This document shows, one piece after another, positions 1-8,493 of a stretch of DNA of 14,518 nucleotides. The first letter of the stretch is position 1. Every line of letters starts with the position of its first letter. A program made the translations under genes and the position numbers. The stretch is from contig JAFUEG010000363.1 in the NCBI GenBank assembly GCA_017464045.1, positions 1 to 14,518 of the forward strand, read 5' to 3'. The notes beneath the pieces are model-generated. The model was not told the origin of the DNA. It ran no database searches and worked only from the letters and a program-made list of their open reading frames with translations. The stretch comes from Lachnospiraceae bacterium. GTDB taxonomy: Bacteria > Bacillota_A > Clostridia > Lachnospirales > Lachnospiraceae.

Positions 1-3
1 TCG

Positions 4-1218
4 ATGATGAAAAATAAGGTAAAGCTAAAAAGATATTTATATATAACTGCAGTCATATTTTTGCTGTTTACAGCTATGGCTGTAGTTTTTAATGTCTATG
101 AATACAGGACATATACAAAGAATTACAATGAAAAGCTTGAAGCGGTTATCGAAACGGTAAAAGAGAAGTATCCTGATGTAAGTGATGCTGAGATTATAGA
201 GATACTTAACAGCGATAAATCAAGCGGAGAGTTTTTAAGAAGGTACATTTTGGATATCGAAAAAGACTCTGCCGTTTTGATAAATGATAAGATACATCAA
301 AGATTATTTTGGATAAATATTTTAATTGTCATATCATTTGGAGCCTTTCTTTTGGTCGCATTTTTAATATTTAATCGAAGAAAGGATAAAGAAATATCCG
401 AGATAACCAGATATATTGAGGAGATAAACAGGAAAAATTATGAGCTTCATATAGATGATATGTCGGAGGATGAGCTTTCTATCCTTAAAAATGAGGTTTA
501 TAAGACAACAGTTATGCTAAAGGAAAGTGCGGATAATTCCTTAAAGGATAAACGAAACCTCAAAAAATCTCTCGAGGATATATCGCATCAGCTTAAAACA
601 CCGATTACATCAATTTTGGTTATACTTGATAATCTAATAGAAGAACCGGATATGGACGAGACTTTAAGAGAGGACTTTATAAGAGATATAAAAAGGGAAA
701 CTGCCAATATAAATTTCCTCGTTCAGTCTATACTTAAGCTCTCAAAATTTGACGCCGATACAATCAATTTCATCAAGGATGAGGTATTGTTAAAGGATGT
801 CGTAGAAAAAGCAGCGCAGAATGTTTCTACACTCTGTGACCTGAAAAACATCACATTAAATATTAAAGGTGATGACAGTGCAGGAATTACCTGTGATTTC
901 AGATGGCAGACTGAGGCTGTTACAAACATAATCAAAAACTGCATAGAACATTCAGAGGATGGAAGCAGTGTAGATGTAACTTATTCAAAAAATAATGTAT
1001 ATTCAATGATATCGGTAAGAGATTGCGGAAGCGGCATATCAAAAGAAGACTTGCCACATATCTTTGAACGATTTTATAAAGGAGAAAACGCATCAAAGGA
1101 CAGTGTTGGCATAGGCCTTGCACTGTCAAAGACCATAATTGAAGAAGATAACGGACATATAAATGTAACCTCTGATGAATCCGGAACACTATTTGAGATA
1201 AAGTATTTTATAATTTGA
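4..1218 (+). CDS. Two-component sensor histidine kinase
   Basis: This is a membrane sensor kinase that should autophosphorylate on His and pass the phosphate to a response regulator. The 404 residues show TM helix 1 (about 11-30), an extracytoplasmic stretch of about 70 residues, TM helix 2 (about 103-123), then a linker. The dimerisation/phosphoacceptor box is SHQLKTPIT with His195. The ATPase domain has an N-box (NIIKNCIEHS, Asn312), a G1 box (DCGSGI, 340-345), an F-box (IFERFYKG) and a G2 box (VGIGLALS). All catalytic motifs are intact. The extracytoplasmic part is too small for a known sensor domain, so the signal is unknown. The ATG lies 3 bases from the window edge, so its ribosome binding site cannot be seen. 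The tandem ATGATGA would fit a 4-base overlap with the stop of an upstream response regulator gene, which is inference. A start at the second ATG (position 7) is equally possible. Confidence 0.93.
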   Translation: MMKNKVKLKRYLYITAVIFLLFTAMAVVFNVYEYRTYTKNYNEKLEAVIETVKEKYPDVSDAEIIEILNSDKSSGEFLRRYILDIEKDSAVLINDKIHQRLFWINILIVISFGAFLLVAFLIFNRRKDKEISEITRYIEEINRKNYELHIDDMSEDELSILKNEVYKTTVMLKESADNSLKDKRNLKKSLEDISHQLKTPITSILVILDNLIEEPDMDETLREDFIRDIKRETANINFLVQSILKLSKFDADTINFIKDEVLLKDVVEKAAQNVSTLCDLKNITLNIKGDDSAGITCDFRWQTEAVTNIIKNCIEHSEDGSSVDVTYSKNNVYSMISVRDCGSGISKEDLPHIFERFYKGENASKDSVGIGLALSKTIIEEDNGHINVTSDESGTLFEIKYFII

Positions 1219-1230
1219 TGATAGTGTTAC

Positions 1231-1331
1231 ATAGGAACATGCACCTTGACACACTTTTAGGTGCAAAGCAAACCGTGAGCGCCAGCGAGGTTTGCGTGTA
1301 CCTATAAAGTGTGTAAGGTGCATGTTCCTAT
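1231..1331. repeat. Long imperfect palindrome (hairpin element), copy 1
   Basis: The left arm is 1231-1274 and the right arm 1289-1331, with a 14-base loop (gtgagcgccagcga). The outer 17 bp (ATAGGAACATGCACCTT against its complement at 1315-1331) pair perfectly. The inner 7 bp (GCAAACC/GGTTTGC) also pair perfectly, and the middle has only a few bulges and mismatches. The core is GC-richer than the AT-rich surroundings. The structure, size and intergenic position resemble REP/MITE-like dispersed elements. No transposase, target-site duplication or coding frame is evident. There is no T-tract after the stem, so it is not a standard terminator, although it could slow transcription leaving the kinase gene. 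Confidence 0.85.
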
Positions 1332-1343
1332 ATAAAATTAGAT

Positions 1344-1413
1344 GCTAAGCAAACCGTGAGCGCCAGCGAGGTTTGCGTGTACCTATAAAGTGTGTAAGGT
1401 GCATGTTCCTATA
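1344..1413. repeat. Partial tandem copy of the palindrome (inner hairpin plus right arm)
   Basis: Bases 1347-1413 are identical to 1266-1332 over 67 bp, giving a direct repeat with an 81-bp period. This copy keeps the inner hairpin (GCAAACC 1349-1355, GGTTTGC 1370-1376) and the right arm, ending in CATGTTCCTAT, but lacks the left arm. Perfect identity points to recent duplication, recombination between copies, or selection on the structure. Confidence 0.85.
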
Positions 1414-1420
1414 ATTAAGG

Positions 1421-1448
1421 TTGAAAAAAAATAAAACTTTGCTATAAT
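1421..1448 (+). promoter_or_regulatory. Sigma-A promoter, extended -10, for the LTA-synthase-like gene
   Basis: The -35 is TTGAAA (1421-1426). A 16-base spacer leads to the -10 TATAAT (1443-1448), preceded by TGC, an extended -10. The predicted start is near 1455, giving a leader of about 48 bases. The promoter begins 8 bases after the repeat element. Confidence 0.75.
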
Positions 1449-1492
1449 ATAATGAACGATTTACTACTTGTTTTTTAATGAATGAGAGTTTT

Positions 1493-1499
1493 GGTGGAG
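1493..1499 (+). promoter_or_regulatory. Start-deciding ribosome binding site (GGTGGAG)
   Basis: GGTGGAG lies just upstream of ATG 1503. The in-frame ATG at 1482 is preceded only by a T-run and has no Shine-Dalgarno, so 1503 is the preferred start. Confidence 0.6.
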
Positions 1500-1502
1500 A
1501 GA

Positions 1503-3656
1503 ATGAGTAAAAAGAAAAAGAAATCAAATGACAAGCCGATTGAGAAAAGCATTAAAAAAGTAGTTGATACAGAAGAAGACGAAATTATTGATGACGTAAA
1601 AGAGGCTTCGGCTGATTCTGCTAAGGATAATGAGACTGCAGAGGATAAAGCGGTCGAAGGGGAACTTTCTTTGAGCAGGAAAAAGAAAATAGGCAAAAAA
1701 ATTAAGAAAGCATTTAAATATTCAATACATACATGGATATTTAGGTGTTTTTTGTGCGCTCTTTTGATAGAACTTGTGCTTGAAATGCTTGGCAGACGTT
1801 CTATTTTAGGAGGTCTTGCATTTATTTTTAATTCACCTATAGTTTATCTGTATAATGTTTCAATTATTTTCTTTACATTGCTGTTTGCATTATTTATCAG
1901 AAAAAGGATATTTGGTATAGCTCTTATAAGCATAATATGGCTTATATGCGGTGTAATTAATTTTATTGTTTTAGGCTTCAGGGTAACGCCTTTTGCAGCT
2001 GTTGATTTTCTTATGGTTAAAGATACATTTAGTATGATTGATGTTTACTATACCAAATTTCAACAAGTGTTAATACTTGCAGGAATTATTTTGGTATTGA
2101 TTGGTATAGTTGTTTTATTTAAGAAAACACCGAAATACGAAGGTCAGATAAATGTTAAACTCACTATGCTTTCGTGTGTTATAGCGTGGGGAATAGTATG
2201 GGGATTTACTAATTTTGGTGTAAAACATAATATTATCTCTGATGATTTTGCTAACCTTGGAATGGCATATCAGGAATATGGTTTCGCCTACTGTTTTACA
2301 AACAGCATAATTGATAACGGTATAAGCAAGCCTGATGATTACAGTAAAGAAAATGTAATGCAAATTAAAGCTGAGCTTGATAAGATAGAGGTTAAGGGTA
2401 AAATGAGAAAGCCTAATATTATTATTATTCAGCTTGAGTCTTTCTTTGACCCTAACGGTTTAAAAGGTCTTACCATGAGCGAGGATCCGGTTCCTAATTT
2501 TAATAAATTTAAAGATGAATATCCATCCGGATATTTTACAGTACCTGCTTTAGGCGCAGGAACGGCTAATTCTGAATTTGAGGTTCTGACCGGAATTAAA
2601 TCTACATATTTTGGTGCAGGAGAGTATCCATATAAGACTACTGTAAATGATACTCCGGTTGTATCGCTTTGTAGTCTGCTTGCCGATCAGGGCTATGCCA
2701 CACATGCTATACATAATAATAAATCATCATTTTATGATAGAAATGATGTGTATAATACTATGGGATTTGATGATTTCACATCTCTGGAATATATGTATGA
2801 TTTGGAGTATACCTCAACAGGATGGGCAAAAGACTATACACTTACAAATGATATCTTAAAATGTCTTGATTCATCAGAAGGAGAGGATTTTGTATTTACG
2901 ATAAGTGTTCAGGGGCATGGCCGATATCCTGATGGAAATGATACTTGTGAGGATCATATTCAGATAGAGTATACATTTGAGGAAAGTATGGAAGAACCTT
3001 TTCATTACTATGTAAACCAGATTTATGAGATGGATGAAATGATGGGACAGTTAAAGGATGCCCTTGATGAAAGAGGAGAGGATTATATACTTATCCTTTA
3101 TGGAGACCATCTGCCGTCACTTAATATATCACAGCATCAGCTTAGTGACAGCACATTATTCCAGACAGAATATGTTATAGTAAATAATATAAATCTCGAC
3201 ATGCCGGATGAGGATATGATGTCAAATGAGATTTCGGGTAAGCTTTTAAATGAACTTAATATTCCTTCAGGTTACGCCCAAAAGGCACATGATTTATATG
3301 AGGGAGATGAGCTTGATGATAAGCTTGAAATGATAGCTTATGATGAACTTTTTGGAGAAAATTATATTTATGATGGACACACTCCTGTCCCGGAAAGACA
3401 TATGAAGATGGGTATTACTCCGATTACTGTGGACGAATTAAAGTCTAATGGTAATTCTGTTTCGGTTATAGGAGAGAATTTTAATTCTTTCTCAGTTGTT
3501 TTTGTTAATGATAGAAAAGTAGATACAAGCTATATTAGTGGTACCGAACTTATAATTGAATCAGATGATGTTTCAGCTGGTGATGAGGTTACAGTAAAAC
3601 AGGTGGATGCAGCACACCATGAACTTAGTGAAACCAACATGATTGTTTACCAATAA
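1503..3656 (+). CDS. LTA synthase/sulfatase-family membrane enzyme with C-terminal TIG-like domain
   Basis: This belongs to the alkaline-phosphatase-like LtaS family. Members transfer phosphoglycerol (or related groups) outside the membrane to build or decorate glycopolymers. Starting at ATG 1503 gives 717 residues. Residues 1-70 form a Lys/Glu/Asp-rich cytoplasmic tail. About five hydrophobic segments follow between 78 and 240, as in LtaS. The extracellular catalytic domain begins at KPNIIIIQLES (Glu312, predicted metal ligand). It continues with GAGTANSEFE (Thr354, predicted nucleophile), HAIHNN, SVQGHGRYP (His472) and YGDHLPS (Asp535, His536, metal ligands). The key residues therefore match the LtaS scheme of E/T/D/H. 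After the catalytic domain, residues from about 638 to 717 form a beta-rich module with a VSVIGENFNSF motif, resembling an IPT/TIG fold and not normal for LtaS. No neighbouring gene indicates the substrate. It could be a phosphoglycerol or phosphoethanolamine transferase rather than a true LTA synthase. Confidence 0.88.
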   Translation: MSKKKKKSNDKPIEKSIKKVVDTEEDEIIDDVKEASADSAKDNETAEDKAVEGELSLSRKKKIGKKIKKAFKYSIHTWIFRCFLCALLIELVLEMLGRRSILGGLAFIFNSPIVYLYNVSIIFFTLLFALFIRKRIFGIALISIIWLICGVINFIVLGFRVTPFAAVDFLMVKDTFSMIDVYYTKFQQVLILAGIILVLIGIVVLFKKTPKYEGQINVKLTMLSCVIAWGIVWGFTNFGVKHNIISDDFANLGMAYQEYGFAYCFTNSIIDNGISKPDDYSKENVMQIKAELDKIEVKGKMRKPNIIIIQLESFFDPNGLKGLTMSEDPVPNFNKFKDEYPSGYFTVPALGAGTANSEFEVLTGIKSTYFGAGEYPYKTTVNDTPVVSLCSLLADQGYATHAIHNNKSSFYDRNDVYNTMGFDDFTSLEYMYDLEYTSTGWAKDYTLTNDILKCLDSSEGEDFVFTISVQGHGRYPDGNDTCEDHIQIEYTFEESMEEPFHYYVNQIYEMDEMMGQLKDALDERGEDYILILYGDHLPSLNISQHQLSDSTLFQTEYVIVNNINLDMPDEDMMSNEISGKLLNELNIPSGYAQKAHDLYEGDELDDKLEMIAYDELFGENYIYDGHTPVPERHMKMGITPITVDELKSNGNSVSVIGENFNSFSVVFVNDRKVDTSYISGTELIIESDDVSAGDEVTVKQVDAAHHELSETNMIVYQ

Positions 3657-3728
3657 ATTAGCCTGATATGACAATTTAAAGGGCAAAAAAATATTATAAA
3701 AAAATGTATGGTTATCTTTAAATAATAT

Positions 3729-3757
3729 TTGAACCAATATGAATTTTATGATATAAT
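3729..3757 (+). promoter_or_regulatory. Sigma-A promoter, extended -10, for the CheX-like gene
   Basis: The -35 is TTGAAC (3729-3734), with a 17-base spacer and a perfect -10 TATAAT (3752-3757) preceded by TGA, an extended -10. The leader before the ATG at 3812 would be about 48 bases. This makes the gene an independent transcription unit. Confidence 0.78.
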
Positions 3758-3811
3758 ACTTAGACAATCGACTTTCTATTTTGTGAAGTTAGATCTTTTA
3801 AGGAGAAAAGT

Positions 3812-4291
3812 ATGAAGCAGACTATTGACGTTAAATACATAAATCCGTTTTTACAATCAAGTATATCAATCGTTAAGAGTGTTGCGGCGCTTGATCTCAC
3901 AGTTGGAAAGCCTGTAAGGGCTGAGTTCATGATTAAGGAACTTACATATGCTATACAGCTTGGAATTGTAGGTGAGATGAAGGGACAGGTTGTGCTTGGA
4001 ATAGAAGATTCCAAGGCAAAGGCTATTGCTTCAAAGATGATGTTTGGAATGCCTGTTGATACACTTGATGAGATGGCTTCTTCAGCATTAAACGAGCTAA
4101 GTAACATGATTATGGGTAATACAGCGACTATTTTTTCCACACAGGGTATTTTGATAGATATTACGCCACCTATAGCAGTTTATGGAAGAGATATACAGCT
4201 TATGTCAGATATTGAGGGTATTAAGGTTCCGCTTTTGGTTGACGGGGAAGAGTGGATTACTCTTTACGTATGTATATACATGGATAAATAA
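3812..4291 (+). CDS. CheX-like chemotaxis phosphatase domain protein
   Basis: This single-domain protein of 159 residues resembles the CheC/CheX/FliY phosphatase family, in which CheX removes phosphate from CheY. The signature is the active-site helix SALNELSNMIMGN, where Glu95 and Asn98 form the E-x-x-N pair that does the chemistry in this family. One such motif, rather than the two in CheC, favours CheX. The C-terminal beta strands (VPLLVDGEEWITLYVCIYM) fit the family dimer interface. It has no signal peptide or TM helix, so it should be cytosolic. A strong AGGAGA at 3801-3806 sets the start. No che or flagellar gene adjoins it. The phosphatase activity is inferred from family and motif, and the partner response regulator is unknown. 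Confidence 0.8.
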   Translation: MKQTIDVKYINPFLQSSISIVKSVAALDLTVGKPVRAEFMIKELTYAIQLGIVGEMKGQVVLGIEDSKAKAIASKMMFGMPVDTLDEMASSALNELSNMIMGNTATIFSTQGILIDITPPIAVYGRDIQLMSDIEGIKVPLLVDGEEWITLYVCIYMDK

Positions 4292-4328
4292 GCGAAAAAC
4301 TAATCGGAAAAATAAATAATTTTCATCA

Positions 4329-4357
4329 TTGACATTGCGAGGGTTAAATGATATTAT
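4329..4357 (+). promoter_or_regulatory. Sigma-A promoter, extended -10, for guaB
   Basis: A consensus -35 TTGACA (4329-4334), a 17-base spacer and -10 TATTAT (4352-4357) preceded by TGA. It is the closest to consensus of the promoters seen, in keeping with a housekeeping gene. About 70 bases of leader follow, too short for a purine riboswitch, and none is seen. Confidence 0.78.
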
Positions 4358-4412
4358 TGTGCGAAATATATTAAAATGATACACATAAACCATTAACAAA
4401 GACAGCGTTTAA

Positions 4413-5894
<1,482 letters not shown>

Positions 5895-5962
5895 TTTATC
5901 GGTCAGGCATGAATGGATACAGATGATAAAAATTTAATATGAATAAGTACATAACGATGAAG

Positions 5963-5990
5963 TAACCCATCACATTTTTGTGATGGGTTA
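5963..5990 (+). other. Perfect 12-bp hairpin after guaB, no T-tract
   Basis: Stem TAACCCATCACA (5963-5974), loop TTTT, complement 5979-5990. It is followed by an A-run, so it is not a classic terminator on the + strand. It may protect the guaB mRNA 3' end or act together with the next hairpin. Confidence 0.6.
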
Positions 5991-6011
5991 AAAAATATTA
6001 TTTGATAAATT

Positions 6012-6045
6012 AAAAGAAAACTTCCTTTTGGAAGTTTTCTTTTTT
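6012..6045 (+). terminator. Intrinsic terminator between guaB and the tad operon
   Basis: A 14-bp stem AAAAGAAAACTTCC (6012-6025), a TTTT loop and its complement at 6030-6043 run into a T-tract ending at 6045. The stem is AT-rich but long and perfect. It separates guaB transcription from the pilus operon. Confidence 0.8.
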
Positions 6046-6128
6046 GCGCAAAAAAATACTAACAATTTTTGCATAATATATGATTATAGCAAATGAATAC
6101 ATTTGAAAAATGAAACGGAGGTTTTTTT

Positions 6129-7679
6129 ATGTGCATTAGAGTTGGAATTATGGATAGTGATAGGAATTATATAAATGAATTTGTGTTAGCTCATAGAAAA
6201 AATATCAGACCTTATGAGAGCATAAGATACATTGCGTCATATGAAGAATTGGTTCAGGCAGAGCAGGAATATCAATTTGATTACTATTTTATTTCTGCCC
6301 AATTTGAGTGGATGCTTAATTCTCTTCCAAAGGAGCGCGTACTTGTTCTTGAGGATGACGAGTTTTATTTGACTGAGAATGGCAAAAAATACCGAACCAT
6401 AAGCAGAAACCATAATTATTATGATGTTATGCCTGCTATTTTGTCTATGTATGAGGAAGAACTATATAAAAAGATTAGAGATAAAATAATCTCTCAGGAT
6501 AATGTAGTTGCTTTGTCAGATGAAGAACTTAGGGAAAAGGTTTCTTTTGCATATAGTGAAATGGAAGACTGCACTAATATTCCTCGTATAGTTAAGAATC
6601 GTATAATCGAAAAGATTTTCAATTCATTCAGAGGCCTTGGAGTAATTGATATCTTTTTAAAAGATGATGACATTACAGAAATTATGATTAATGATTACAA
6701 TTGCATCTTTATAGAAAAATTTGGAAGACTTGAGAAAACAGATATTGCTTTTGATAGCAGAGAACAGCTTCTTGATATCATTCAGAGAATTGTACAAAAG
6801 GCAGGCAGGGAAGTAAATCAGTCTAATCCGATTGTGGATACCAGACTTGAGGACGGTTCGAGAGTGCATATTGTATTATCACCAATTACCTTAAATGGCC
6901 CCACTGTGACTATAAGAAGGTTTTCAAAGGAGCCTATGACTATGGAACGCTTGGTAGAGCTTGGTTCTATTCCGGAAGAAATTGTAAATAAGCTTAAGCT
7001 TTTAGTGCAGGCAAAATATAATATATTCATATCCGGAGGTACAGGTTCGGGCAAAACCACATTTCTTAATGCTTTATCTGATTTTATACCAAAGACTGAA
7101 AGAATTATAACAATAGAGGATTCGGCTGAACTTCAGATAAAGGGTGTTGATAATCTGGTTCGTATGGAGACTAGAAATGCTAATATTTCCGGTGCCGGAG
7201 AGATATCAATAAGAAATCTTATAAAGTCTTCATTAAGAATGCGTCCTGAAAGAATTATAGTTGGCGAGGTTAGAGGTGAAGAGGCACTTGATATGCTTCA
7301 GGCTATGAATACGGGTCATGACGGTTCAATCTCAACCGGACATGCCAATTCAACCACGGATATTCTTGCGAGACTTGAAACTATGGTTTTGATGGCAGCA
7401 ACAGGTCTTCCCAGTGACGCTGTTAAAAGGCAGATAGGTTCTTCGTTGGATATCATTATTCATCTTTCCAGACTGCGTGATCACTCAAGAAAGACTGTTG
7501 AGATATCCGAAGTTTTGGGATATAAAAACGGTCAGATTATCTTAAATCCTCTTTATGTATTTAAGGAAAATAAGAGTGAAAGTACTATTAACCATGTGGT
7601 AGGCCGTTTGGAAAGAACCGAAAATCCGTTACACAATTATACGAAACTTTTACAGGCCGGTATATATGAGCAGATTTAA
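6129..7679 (+). CDS. tadA: TadA/CpaF-family secretion ATPase with receiver-like N-terminal extension
   Basis: This is the cytoplasmic hexameric ATPase that powers Tad pilus assembly. The 516 residues are longer than many CpaF proteins. Residues 1-105 look like a degenerate response-regulator receiver: a first strand RVGIMDSD, a strand FDYYFIS with no Asp at the phosphoacceptor place, and a strand VLVLEDDE. Residues 110-290 are the usual helical and N-terminal ATPase domains. Walker A is GGTGSGKTT (303-311), the Asp box is at Glu330/Asp331, Walker B is RIIVGEVRG (Glu380), and the His box is GHDGSISTGHANS (396-408). GGAGG at 6117-6121 supports the ATG. It is the first gene of the operon, and tadB follows after 61 bases. 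The TadA assignment is firm. The N-terminal domain is inferred from pattern and resembles the atypical receiver of TadZ/CpaE. Confidence 0.94.
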   Translation: MCIRVGIMDSDRNYINEFVLAHRKNIRPYESIRYIASYEELVQAEQEYQFDYYFISAQFEWMLNSLPKERVLVLEDDEFYLTENGKKYRTISRNHNYYDVMPAILSMYEEELYKKIRDKIISQDNVVALSDEELREKVSFAYSEMEDCTNIPRIVKNRIIEKIFNSFRGLGVIDIFLKDDDITEIMINDYNCIFIEKFGRLEKTDIAFDSREQLLDIIQRIVQKAGREVNQSNPIVDTRLEDGSRVHIVLSPITLNGPTVTIRRFSKEPMTMERLVELGSIPEEIVNKLKLLVQAKYNIFISGGTGSGKTTFLNALSDFIPKTERIITIEDSAELQIKGVDNLVRMETRNANISGAGEISIRNLIKSSLRMRPERIIVGEVRGEEALDMLQAMNTGHDGSISTGHANSTTDILARLETMVLMAATGLPSDAVKRQIGSSLDIIIHLSRLRDHSRKTVEISEVLGYKNGQIILNPLYVFKENKSESTINHVVGRLERTENPLHNYTKLLQAGIYEQI

Positions 7680-7740
7680 CGCAAAAAATGCTAAAGTGTA
7701 TACTCTAAAATAAATATAAGCAAAGAGAGGAGGAGACATA

Positions 7741-8481
7741 ATGGGTGTTGATTATGATAAATATGAGATGATTTTTTCTGAGAAATTAAAAGGATATAGT
7801 CTGGGGTTTGTAATTGCATTTGGGGTGATTTGGATTTTTTACAGGATTGCTATTCTGGCATTTGTCGGAGGATGTATAGGAGGGATATTCGGCATAAAAA
7901 AATATAAAGTCAGATTGATAAAGAAACGTAAAGACAGACTGTTGGAACAATTTAAGTCAATGCTTGAAGCATTAGCAACATCATACTCTGCAGGTAGAAA
8001 TACTCTCAATGCTTATAAGGATGCAAAAGAGGATTTGATTCGTTCCTATGGAGAAACGTCATATATTGTAAATGAGATAGAACTTATCCTTGAAAATTAT
8101 AACAATAATATTCGAATAGAAAAGTCTCTTTCCGATTTTGCAAAAAGGACAGGCCTTGAAGATATCAAAAGTTTTTCTGAGGTTTATGATTCCTGTCATA
8201 AAGCAGGTGGAAATATAGGAAAGGTTATTAGCGATACAAGACAGATTATTACCGATAAGATTGATATGGAAAAAGAGATTGAAACCGGAATTAATGCCGG
8301 TAAATCTAATCTTAATTTAATAGTTATTATTGGGTTAGTAATTGTAGTTTTGACCGGAGCTGACAGCAGTATGTCTGTTTCAGTAAATACACCGTTATTA
8401 TTTGGGATAAAAACAGTTTGTTTGATGGAAATAGTTATAAGTTATTTATATGGAATAAAACTAACAGAAGTTAAGCTCTAG
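7741..8481 (+). CDS. tadB: Tad pilus platform protein TadB (T2SSF domain)
   Basis: An inner-membrane platform protein that couples the TadA ATPase to pilus assembly. The 246 residues carry a hydrophobic N-terminal hairpin (about 20-50), a basic stretch (KVRLIKKRKDR), and a cytoplasmic helical bundle of the T2SSF/GspF type (about 67-190, FKSMLEALATSYSAGRNTLNAY). Two C-terminal TM segments follow (about 192-206 and 218-238). It is somewhat shorter than many TadB proteins. GAGGAGGAG just upstream is a strong ribosome binding site. The tadA-tadB-tadC order is the standard one, which supports the assignment more than sequence alone. Confidence 0.87.
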   Translation: MGVDYDKYEMIFSEKLKGYSLGFVIAFGVIWIFYRIAILAFVGGCIGGIFGIKKYKVRLIKKRKDRLLEQFKSMLEALATSYSAGRNTLNAYKDAKEDLIRSYGETSYIVNEIELILENYNNNIRIEKSLSDFAKRTGLEDIKSFSEVYDSCHKAGGNIGKVISDTRQIITDKIDMEKEIETGINAGKSNLNLIVIIGLVIVVLTGADSSMSVSVNTPLLFGIKTVCLMEIVISYLYGIKLTEVKL

Positions 8482-8493
8482 GGAGGTGTTCTT

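Noticed and set aside
723..1189. Minus-strand ORFs inside the kinase gene
   Set aside because: They lie opposite a well-supported coding region, have no ribosome binding site or recognisable domain, and are composition shadows.
1231..1331. Rho-independent terminator of the kinase gene
   Set aside because: The stem is very long and no T-tract follows it, so its main identity is more likely a repeat element.
1231..1413. CRISPR array
   Set aside because: There are only two repeat units, the repeat is about 67 bp with an 81-bp period, the spacer is about 14 bases, and there are no cas genes.
1345..1527. Minus-strand 60-codon ORF across the repeat
   Set aside because: Much of it is the palindrome and the promoter read backwards, and the protein has no plausible features.
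6056..6110. Sigma-A promoter for the tad operon
   Set aside because: Several -10-like hexamers exist (CATAAT 6072-6077, TATGAT 6079-6084), but none has an acceptable -35 at 16-18 bases. A promoter must exist here but cannot be placed.
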